Part shown: piece by piece, positions 55,672 to 64,000 of the stretch
Layout: the number at the start of each line of letters is the position of its first letter
How positions within the stretch are numbered: position 1 is the first letter of the stretch
From: Plutella xylostella
Taxonomy: Eukaryota > Arthropoda > Insecta > Lepidoptera > Plutellidae
DNA: 64,000 nucleotides
Direction of reading: 5' to 3'
Assembly (NCBI RefSeq): GCF_932276165.1
Contig: NC_063994.1
Location: 1,984,001 to 2,048,000 of the forward strand
Notes under the pieces: generated by a model
Told to the model about the DNA's origin: nothing
The model's input: the letters and a program-made list of their open reading frames with translations, nothing else
Databases searched by the model: none
Position numbers and translations under genes: made by a program

Positions 55672-58399
55672 GGTTTATGCGTGGTAAACATATACCGCTA
55701 GGATTTTGCACTAGTGCCGGCAATGTGAGCTTTCGAGACTTGAGTATGAGTAGGCTAGGTTTATACTTTATGGATGATCCACTTTTTGAATGTGTTTGGG
55801 TATGTTTGTATTTGTTTGTGTACTCGTGTTTTTGTGTGTGTGTATTGGGTGTGTGCAAAGTTGTGAGTGCAAATTTAATAATAAAAATATAAAACAAGAG
55901 AAAGAACTCAGCTATAGGCTTAGCACTTAATGCTAGTCATTGCAGCAACTGCTGAAGGTCGGCTTCGCTATTAATGCGTTTGGTTGTTGCACCCTCCATC
56001 TTCCGATTATCATTAAATCTTATCATTATTTATTTATTTGATTACTTTATGTAATAGTACCGATCCTCTGGTCTCTTTTAATGTGTGACACATCACTTTT
56101 GCTCAAGGTTTCTTAACTGAAAAGTGCATTAAATTAATTCATCAGCTTAATGCATAATTCAAATGATATTATATCCTAATACTCAACCATTTATTTATTA
56201 AAAACACAAGTTTATGCATTTTTGTTAAATACTAAAAACAAAGAAGTAAACACACATGCACATAGTGAGCACGCATTTTAAATTTACAATTTTCAGGGAG
56301 ATTAAGAGGCCCCAATGTAGTACTTTCAGATAAGTCATAGAAAGGGCGATTTCGTTTGTCTGGAACAAGCCAGGATCAGTGGGACAGGCCCATGAAGCAT
56401 TCATGGTGCCAAAAACGAGCATTTTCTTAAATATAAAGTAGCGAATCCAAGCGCTAAAGCGGGTTTTTTCCATATTCGGTATCAACTGATGAGGAGGAGG
56501 AATCGTGGCGGATTGTATTGTCAACCTGGGAAAATATAAATTCCCCGCCGGAAAGGTAGGCCTTTTCCCCGCCGGTCCTTTCAGGGATGTAGGACCAGAG
56601 ATAGATGGTTTTCATTATTGCTGAAACCCCACCCAGAGACTTTCAGTGCGGGTAAAAGAGTCATTGAGGCTAGCCATTGTAATTATCACTGAATCAGATA
56701 TTGGAGGTTAGTTTTTCAGGATACAAAGATGGATGCCTTGACGAACGGGATTTCAATGACTTTGTTGACTATTCAACTGGAATATTTATGATGCTGTTGA
56801 AACATGCTTTCGTAGGTAAGTATTTTGCCAAAGACATGAGTAGTCATTTCTGCAAGGGGGACAGGGAATCTTTGCCTCGTTGAAGAGGCGTCACTGAAGC
56901 AGAACATCGCTGTACTTTCTGCATTTTCCGCTGCTGGACTAATGTGTCCGCCAATGATTCTATAACGTTGCCAGTGGATTCCGGATAGTTGTGGTATCGG
57001 TTCCAAATGGCTGGGGTGTTGGTCGTGGTAACAACTTATAGAAGAATGCCCCATTTCTTGTGTGGCAATTTTACCGTTCTGTTTGAAATCCGTTGGCCGT
57101 TCATAATGCCATTGAAGGGCATGTTGGTGCACCAGCTGAGGGTGTGAGGCTATCTAGCATTGTAGTGATGCTTTCTTTTTCCTATTTTGCTGAAGTGGCT
57201 CTGCCTGTCTTTGGACAAATGTGTAGGCGCGTTTCGTCGGTAACGTATATTCTGGTTGGGTCATTAATAGCGTCATTGAGGTCTTGTTCGCCAAGTGCTT
57301 TTGTGCTTGGGGAACCAATTTCATCTGGTTCACAAGCGCTGGCATTGGTTAGGTATGCCTTCAGCTGTTCTGAAGATAGCATTTGAGTATCTTTTCATAG
57401 AGTGAGATGGTGAAAGCCATTTGTCTCCTGGTCTTGCATTCTTGAAGGGACTGCTCCAAGGATTATCTTTAAGCAAAAATGGTGACATCTGTCTTTATCC
57501 TGGAGAATCCACATTATCCTAGGCTGATAGTATGCTCCACTAGTGTTTTTATCTTCCTCATCAGCTAATACCGAATCTGGAACAAACTTGGACTTTGTGT
57601 TGGAATTCCCTATATTTCAAAAGGTGCTTGCATGTGACCCTGAATTATTTTGGAATGTCTTGTTGATCCTAGTTTGTCTCAGACAAGTGGAATTGCCTTT
57701 TCTATACTTTTTTTGCTATCTTGGCGCTTCTTCATCTCGCTGAAAGCTGTAAAAATATGTCATATATAATAATACCAGTAACTGACCACCAATTTACCCA
57801 ATAACTGACCACCTATGTCAGTAAATGGAAGGAGTAAAGATAGAATGCTCATATTTTGACACAAGAAAATGGCACATATGAGCTATAATATTACGTACTT
57901 ATTTTGCCTAAATTCAGCTTCAAGCAAAAATCCCAATAACCGACATAGGTGGTCAGTTATTGGAAAATCGCTGTTTTGTCGTCCAGTAACTGTCAACCCC
58001 ATTAAATACAATCAAACGGGAAATAACAAGCTGAATCTTATCAAAAACGTAATCTTTATAATTAAATCTATATGGTATAATTTTTTCTTTTATTGATTTC
58101 AATATTTTTCATGGTAAAATTTACGATCAAAAAATTCACTTACCTTAACAAATACGTTAGTCACAACTGCAATTTCCTCGGTTCGCGCGCCAACTGAACT
58201 TTTTCGATCGCTCACTATCCATCTGTTGGCGGCTGGCAAAATCTTTTGTATCAGTAATGCTCTCAATGAACCACAAAATAGACTGGATGTTCACTAGATG
58301 GCCCTGCTTGGCTACATTTCTTATTTATTGGAGTTGAAGAGGAAGGTGGTCAGTTACTGGCACATGGTCAGTTACTGGGTGTTTTGCCCTAGTTACTTA

Positions 58400-59040
58400 C
58401 CGCAATTGCTGACTGTACAATAGCCAGTACTCTTTACGTTAATACGAACGTCCTTGGCCTATAATTTACACCGCATATCATGTACATAGTATATATTAGT
58501 CAGAGGTGACTCGGAAGCGAGTCATCCGCTTCTCAGTTAGTAACTCACGTTATAGGTTGTGAACCGTATCGCCATTTTGGGGTTTCGGTTGGTTTGTATT
58601 TTCATAAAGGTTGGACTGGAAGAAATCGCATTTAGGTGATAAGTCGTTGTTTATACCCATATAATAAAAAAGTAAAATAATTCATTAGAACGTGTACTTA
58701 AATAATATAATTTGCAATTGTGTATACATACAATAAAGTGTTTAAATAATTGAATTGGTAAAGTAATTGATAATGGAATATGTTTTGAATTTGTTAAATG
58801 TTAATTCGAGTGTAAATATTACAACAGTATTGAATTCAATAGCTGATGCACTGGTGCACAATATCTATTAATCAAAACGTTTATAATAACAGGAATTATG
58901 GAAATTAATTAAAATATGAGTAGTCATGATTTTGTATTCAGGACAATCACTGTGGGAAATATTGAATATTCGTATTAAAAAAATGTTACAAATGCTGAGC
59001 CGAAAAAGACGAGATCTCATCATTACACAATAGTTGAGAA
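58400..59040. other. unassigned sequence with a LINE-tail fragment
   Basis: AAAGGTTGGACTGGAAGAAATCGC at 58608 is a fragment of the repeat at 33100. Otherwise nothing identifiable. Confidence 0.4.
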
Positions 59041-59044
59041 GATA

Positions 59045-59205
59045 GAATAACAGCGGCCAACACGGGTTTGTTATCGACGTCGATAAACTCGTACAATTTG
59101 CGTTCCACCAATCATAGCGCTGTATTTATGGCGAATCACGATATAGAGAATTAGAGATGTTTATCTACGTCAATAACAAACCCGTGCATGTAGCGGCAGT
59201 ACCTA
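59045..59205. repeat. solitary unit of the exon E intronic minisatellite
   Basis: GTTATCGACGTCGATAAACT, GCGTTCCACCAATCATAGCG, CTGTATTTATGGCGAATCACG and CCCGTGCATGTAGCGGCAG match the 9.1-10.3 kb units in the same order. Confidence 0.75.
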
Positions 59206-59496
59206 CCTAGTAGTTTTTTCGTCAAATTATGTTTTTTGTATCAATCGTCCTCTTGAAATTTGCGCGTTTGTCGAGTCTGTGTTTTATTTTATCACCGTAA
59301 TTTGTGGTGTGGTATGAGAGATCACAAGGCATGCATCCACATATTCCACATTACCAGTCATAACAAGATAACACAAACAAAGAAACCACGAATCGCATTG
59401 TAGACCATTAATCTTGATGACTTTAATAGTTAATAAAATAACTTTTTGTTTGTTGAACAATAAACGGGGCACTTTTTGTTATACTTCGCACAAATA

Positions 59497-59600
59497 TGTT
59501 TAACCCTCGACGAAAAAGAGGGTTGTATGTTTAGGTTTAAGGTCTGCGAATCAGTGTGTCTGTGTATCTTCTGTGGTAGTAACCCCCTGTCTAGAAAAGT
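59497..59600 (+). repeat. fragment of the repeat seen next to exon D
   Basis: CGACGAAAAAGAGGGTTGTA followed by GTGTGTCTGTGTATCTTCTG corresponds to the first part of 27197-27480. Confidence 0.5.
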
Positions 59601-59969
59601 TAATAAGTATTTATTTATCGTGGTCGTGCTCTATCGCTAATGACTACCATGACTAGTATATTAAACTGAGCTTCAAGATTAGTTATTATTGTTAGGTTAA
59701 AAGAAATCATAATGGACATTTTATTTTGCCATAAAATCTTTGAAATGTTAAGGGTGTGGGTCATTCTGAACTACTTTTGGAAATTCACATGTACGTTAAC
59801 TATTTTGGCTCACTGTAAGCTATTTTTGTAACATCCTGTATTGTAGATCCAGGGAATCCTAGAATTCAGACAGTGTTATTAGGCGCTATTGTGAGGTTTT
59901 CGTGGGAAGAACAAGAGATACAAATGATGTGTTAACAGTTTTATGCACTTTCGGAACAGGAGGGTTTCT

Positions 59970-60300
59970 CTATACTGACGAAAAACGAACGAACGAGAGC
60001 TGTCGTGCAATCTGCATGATTCATCATCATCATGACCCATTACGCCCCACTGCTGGGGCACGGGTCTCCTTCCAATGAAGGAAGGGTTTAGGCCTAGTCC
60101 ACCACGCTGGCCAAGTGCGGGTTGGTGGACCCCGACACAAGCTTGCTTTGAGTTGATTTGAGAGAGTTGTCGGGTAAGTGAGCAACCCGACTGTCAGATG
60201 TTTTCAAGCTGCCTGAAGGCCTCTGACTAGGTTTAACGACTGTTGCCGAAGCTGCATGATTAATACAACGAGTCACGACTCTATTTCGGAGCACTTAGTT
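59970..60300 (+). mobile_element. hairpin MITE family member interrupted by a SINE
   Basis: ACGAACGAACGAGAGCTGTC-GTGCAATCTGCATGATT (59986-60021) continues at 60262 with AATACAACGAGTCACGACTC. The join restores the sequence seen in other family members (GCACGCTTAATACAACGAGA at 61535). Confidence 0.65.
60022..60251 (-). mobile_element. 5S-derived SINE, 5'-truncated, with 10-bp target duplication
   Basis: Flanked by CTGCATGATT at 60012-60021 and 60252-60261. On the minus strand it runs GCTTCGGCAACAGTCGTTAA, CCTAGTCAGAGGCC, TTGCTCACTTACCCGACAAC, GTGGACTAGGCCTAAACCC, CCCCAGCAGTGGGGCGTAAT and an ATG-repeat tail. It joins the body of the 17430 element to the tail of the 26245 element. Confidence 0.85.
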
Positions 60301-60301
60301 T

Positions 60302-61485
60302 TTCGTTATATATAGAGCGACCCCCCAGGGGCGTGGGAATGACGCTAATTTTGCTAATTTTCAAGTTCACTAAGGGCTTTTTTTTAATGCGTGGTCATTA
60401 GTCAAGTCACGTGTCAAGCATGAAAGCTTCATACGAATTTTGCTGGTTTTTAACAAATGGTTACGATTTTTGACCAATGGTTGAGTTTTCACTACGGGTT
60501 GAAAAACTGGCCCTAAGGATATACGACAAAATCGACTTAGAAACTGGCCGTTAGTAATCCAAAAAACTGACAAAAGCATTTGAAAATCTAATCATAATAA
60601 GCATGCAATTGTTCAGTTTTAAAAAAATGGGAAATTAATCGTAGCTGTTGGTTTATCGTGCAATGAAGTCTATGTTTATCAATTGCCTTATTGTAGCGCA
60701 AACACAACAGAATTTAAAATGTTAATGTTTTTATTTCTCTTTAGGGAAAATCGTATCCTTTTTATAAAATTATTCTAAACTAATCAGCTGTAAAATTTTC
60801 AAAGAAATTTTTGAACAGACAAAATAATAGCTTGTTTACAAAGAAGGAAATTCAATACTTTGAGCAGTTTTTTTTATGATTCTTATTTTAAAACCTTAAG
60901 TAACTTCTATTGTAAGTAAGTACGTATACCTCTAAATGTTAATGACCTTTGCTTTTAAAAAATGGGATGAAAAACTGAATAAAATGAATTGAGCAGGTGA
61001 TGTTGACCTTAAGTAGAGTTCAGCCAACAGGTTAAGGAAGCGTGGGACGCCCTTTATCAACGAAATTAGATAGGTGGCCGGTATATTTATAGTCGATGAT
61101 AGGGAAACTGATTAGGTCCACCTTAGCTACTCCGATGACAGATATTATAGTAAAATTATGCTACTTACGCTGAGGGGCAGAAAGGTACTAGCTAATGTCG
61201 GCGTTAAATATATTGCTGCCTCGCTTGACAGTATACCGACAGAAAGAGACAGACATAGATTTAATGCGATCATCAGCTTAAAGTTCCTTTCTGCAAGTCA
61301 GCGTTATCGTTGGGCCCATCCAGGGAAATTGTTGGACTGATTTTTTTTTTTAAATTATGAGCGATTTTATTTTTGTATGGACTATCTAATAATGCCCTAT
61401 TTCTGTAGTATTCGTAGGTCTATGGTAATACTAGAGTGGTGACGCCATATTGTCACATTAGTACTAGCGGCAAAAACCGCCACTG
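60302..61485. other. unassigned sequence
   Basis: No supported feature; a 60-codon open frame at 61158-61340 (plus) has no recognisable motif. Confidence 0.35.
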
Positions 61486-61700
61486 GGGGGTCACTTTCTA
61501 AATCAACGAACGAACGGACGAAAATTGACACGCAATAGGCACGCTTAATACAACGAGATAGAGCGATGGTTAGTGCAGCAGTTTTGTTTTTCCGAAGCTT
61601 CGGAGCGCTGCGCGAACCACGGTTCTAACTCATTGTATTAAGCGTGCCGATTGCGTGACAATTCTCGTTTGTTCTTTCGTCGATTTGAAAAGTGACCCCC
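61486..61700. mobile_element. 215-bp hairpin MITE
   Basis: GGGGGTCACTTTCTAAATCA and its complement TGATTTGAAAAGTGACCCCC-like end form long inverted arms: each arm carries the ACGCAATAGGCACGCTTAAT / ATTAAGCGTGCCGATTGCGT block, and the centre is near 61595 (GAAGCTTC). Related pieces lie at 16183-16260, 33775-33850, 59970-60300 and 62915-63005. Confidence 0.85.
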
Positions 61701-62910
61701 GCGATCCTGTCGCGATAAGCGAATCTTGTTAAACGGTTTGTTTGTATGCCGCCATTTTGCGGATGTCAATAAATATGTAAACAAAATGGCATCGTAAAAA
61801 ATTGCTCTTTGATCAAATATTCGATAGGACCCGGCTTTACATGATTTTTGTTGTTCAGTTTTGTAAAAAAAATCTGTTGGTGTTTTATTGGGCTGCGAAT
61901 CTACTATGTAACACTAATTAAATAGAAATCAGAGTAGATCTATCTATTCACTGAATTAATTACGATTGTTAAAATATTCGCAATACGCATTACAAACGAA
62001 TATTATTATGTAAACGATAAGTCTTCAGTAAATAATGGTCACTTAAGATGAACTTATCTGGCCAACTAGCAACTAACTAGTTAGCCTTACACTTTACATT
62101 ATGTACCAAACTCTTGCTGTGACCGTAACATCACTGCCTCAAAGGCTTCATTTTATGATCGTGAACATTTTCACTTTTCCGTTTATTTTAAGGCCTATTT
62201 TATGACTGTGTCGCCCGCAACCTCTTTAAAAGTTTTCCTTCGGGAATGCGTGAGGATGTCATCCAGTAAACCTGTCGCAGGTCGTCGGTCTAGTTGGGTG
62301 GAGGGCGTGCCATTATAACATTTTAGCATTTCATAAACTATAACTCTACTGGTAGCAACCCAATTTTTACCTGTACCTTTTATAAAAGAAATGCTGTCAC
62401 TCTCTAAAGCATAATCCAGACATTGTGAAACATATATATCCTTAATATGTTTGGCAAAGACATGTGAAGCGTATAAAAAATGCTTTTTATGTACCTTCAC
62501 TTACCATGCTATAGGCGTCAAATCTGACCCGGACCTTATGTTTCTTCTTTCGCCTCCTCATTCTAATATTACAATCTTTATTTACACAGGGACACCACAT
62601 TTCTTACACTAATATGCATCACAGCACAACTAACAGAAAAAAAAATGGATCCCATAAACCACTTTGCACTGTCAGCGAAACATAATATTTATAACTGTGA
62701 ATTCAAAATCCATTCCACAACCGCTCTTCCACTGCCGTGTAAATTTCGAAATATTCATGTTTTCTACAAAATCTTACTTTAATCACTTCTAAGAATTCAG
62801 ATTCACGTATAAAATAGAGTACTTTAAACTTAAGTCGGTCATCAAATACGATCAATGGTAAACTGAACGTTCGCTGAAGAATCTTATAAACCGGAGACTG
62901 TAGCTTTACA
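61701..62910. other. unassigned sequence with unrecognised minus-strand frames
   Basis: Minus-strand frames 62500-62195 (101 codons; ends RRKTFKEVAGDTVIK) and 62936-62703 (77 codons; starts MNDLVRLCFVKLQ). Between them ATGAGGAGGCGAAAG opens 19 codons (MRRRKKKHKVRVRFDAYSM) that run directly into a good donor, GTAAGT, at 62504. This could be a small first exon of an unseen gene. No domain is recognised. Confidence 0.3.
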
Positions 62911-63005
62911 AAACACAAACGAACGAGATCGTTCATGCAATCCGTACACTTAATGCAACGAGATAGAGTCGTGGTCCGCGCAGTAGAGCTTTAAAGCACC
63001 GTTTT
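62911..63005 (+). repeat. hairpin MITE family fragment
   Basis: CAAACGAACGAGATCGTTCA-TGCAATCCGTACACTTAATG-CAACGAGATAGAGTCGTGG, one arm of the 61486-61700 type. Confidence 0.65.
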
Positions 63006-63344
63006 TCGTAAGCCAGAGTAACCCCTGGACTGATGGTTCTATTTTTATATCATCGGTGTACTTCGGAAGTGAATCATGGTATTGGGAATGGAAATGCTCG
63101 TGTGTCGGTCATAACGCTCGCTCTCTCGTCGGGTTTAGGTGATCGATTAAAGTTAATCGATTTTTGTAGAATATACACTCGCGAGAAATGAAAAAGTTCC
63201 ACGTGCCTTACCCGTTCCATATGTCACTGGGGGCCTATTCTATTCTATTCTATTCTCTGTGGGGGTGTAAATACCTGCACCTGGCTCTCTCGAATAGAAC
63301 TGTTGTGCATATCCCCAAGGTCTAAACTGCCTTCCTAAGCTTGG

Positions 63345-63580
63345 ACCATTTCCCATCACGCTGGTCCACTGCGGGTTTGTGGGTTCACATATCTAGATGT
63401 GCTAGATCTAGATATGCAGGTTTCCTCACGATGTTTTCCTTCCCCGTAAGAACGATGGTATACATTGTACTTGAGTTAAAAGAACACATTGGTACATGTC
63501 AGCACCGGGATTTGAACCTGCATCTCTGGCGTGAGAAGCGGGCGCTTACCCGACTGAGCTACCTGAGGGGGCCTATCGCG
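63345..63580 (-). mobile_element. tRNA-derived SINE
   Basis: The minus strand has box A TAGCTCAGTCGGGTAAGCGC, anticodon-arm-like CGCTTCTCACGCCAGAGATG and box B GGTTCAAATCCCGGTGC, followed by the SINE body GGGGAAGGAAAACATCGTGA-GGAAACCTGCATATC and CACAAACCCGCAGTGGACCAGCG. The body after the tRNA-like head and the copy at 6060 show that it is a SINE and not a tRNA gene. Confidence 0.85.
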
Positions 63581-64000
63581 AAGTCAAACCGAAGTAACAT
63601 TGACGTAGTAAATAGGGTGGCTGGAACCTTTCACTACTCGTGAGTGTATATTGCAGAATATAAGCTTTATTTACTACCTAAGAGTATCAACAGTTGTTAA
63701 TAATATCGAAGTATCTTGTTGTTTAGAATTCGTATTATCTCATCGTTAATTAAATGTATTTAAGTTTATGATAAAAAAAATTATTGATAAATAGAAAGTA
63801 TTGTCTGTGCTTTGTATGTCATAGTAAGAACGCATTGTAACAAATATGTACTTACCTACTTAGGTCATTTAAAGTTCCAATAGTTTTTTACCTCTAAAAA
63901 CTCTCATTGTACAACTTACAATCAAATAACGTCTTTTACTCTTTAACTATTATCTTGTGAGTTTTTCAACTGCTGCTTTGTTTACAAAGAGTAGTTTACA
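63581..64000. other. unassigned sequence
   Basis: AT-rich; nothing recognised. Confidence 0.35.

Larger units (their letters stand above)
52196..56000 (-). mobile_element. nearly full-length CR1-like LINE nested in the pogo element
   Basis: About 3.8 kb: 5' UTR (near 55680-56000), one long ORF, a 3' UTR with a CA-rich microsatellite (52527-52660), AATAAAG, and an (ATT)n tail at 52196-52225. No ORF1 (gag-like) frame is seen upstream, so the 5' end may be incomplete; its exact position is uncertain. Confidence 0.85.
51905..58391 (-). mobile_element. pogo-like DNA transposon (copy 2) with a LINE inserted
   Basis: The left end (TA)GGGCAAAACACCCAGTAACT and the right end AGTTACTGGGTGTTTTGCCC(TA) are inverted repeats flanked by TA at 51905-51906 and 58390-58391. 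CAGTAACTGACCACC subterminal repeats lie near 51920, 52110, 52150 and 57775-57810, with complements near 57945 and 58345-58375. Decayed transposase on the minus strand (57745-56700) includes DPTRIYVTDETRLHICPKTG, PSAGAPTCPSMAL, NGQRISN and, after stops, NTPAIWNRYHNYPESTGNVI. This resembles the DDE region of pogo/Tigger-type transposases. Without the LINE the element would be about 2.7 kb. Confidence 0.75.

Noticed and set aside
63508..63575. tRNA gene on the minus strand
   Set aside because: Box A and B are present but the acceptor stem is not maintained and a SINE body follows; a second copy exists at 6060.

Overview
This is eukaryotic nuclear DNA, most likely from a moth or butterfly. It is AT-rich and has long introns with GT/AG splice sites. 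It is full of repeats of the types I associate with lepidopteran genomes: CR1-like and RTE-like LINEs, tRNA-derived and 5S-rRNA-derived SINEs, pogo-like DNA transposons and hairpin MITEs. No bacterial gene, CRISPR array, rRNA gene, genuine tRNA gene or virus was recognised.

The only host gene I can support is a TRPC-type cation channel on the minus strand, best matched to insect trp, the phototransduction channel. Six exons can be placed: A 49671-49834, B 31731-31875, C 28967-29062, D 27047-27189, E 10349-10550 and F 7906-8079. Each has a canonical GT donor and AG acceptor with compatible phases. Together they give 918 coding bases, an unbroken 306-residue N-terminal cytoplasmic region (start, ankyrin repeats, His/Cys zinc-site motif, TRP_2-like region). 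The transmembrane and C-terminal exons must lie beyond the left edge of the window. Any 5' UTR exon lies upstream of 49836.

The striking feature is what has happened to this gene. Four of its six exons (A, C, E, F) are followed, in the direction of transcription, by one to three partial copies that keep the 3' part of the exon plus a donor-side GT but lose the 5' part. Differences among the F copies and among the E copies are almost all synonymous. Downstream of exon A the process has run away: a 15.6 kb, highly homogeneous satellite array (34094-49664) lies between the complete exon and an identical 121-bp fragment of it. Its monomers resemble the exon/intron junction.

Layout: 1-1167, right half of a pogo-like transposon; 1414-3441, a 2-kb element with 32-bp terminal inverted repeats; 3.9-7.0 kb, dispersed repeats, an RTE fragment and a SINE; 7.1-8.1 kb, exon F array; 9.1-10.6 kb, exon E array with an intronic minisatellite; 11-13 kb, decayed exon E relics and a CR1-like LINE fragment; 13.9-15.8 kb, decayed pogo element; 16-26.8 kb, nested LINEs, MITEs, a 1.06-kb palindrome and a 5S-derived SINE; 27.0-31.9 kb, exons D, C (with its 114-bp array) and B; 34.0-49.8 kb, satellite and exon A; 50.9-51.5 kb, a 153-bp minisatellite; 51.9-58.4 kb, a second pogo copy with a nearly full-length CR1-like LINE nested in it; 58.4-64 kb, MITEs, SINEs and unassigned DNA.
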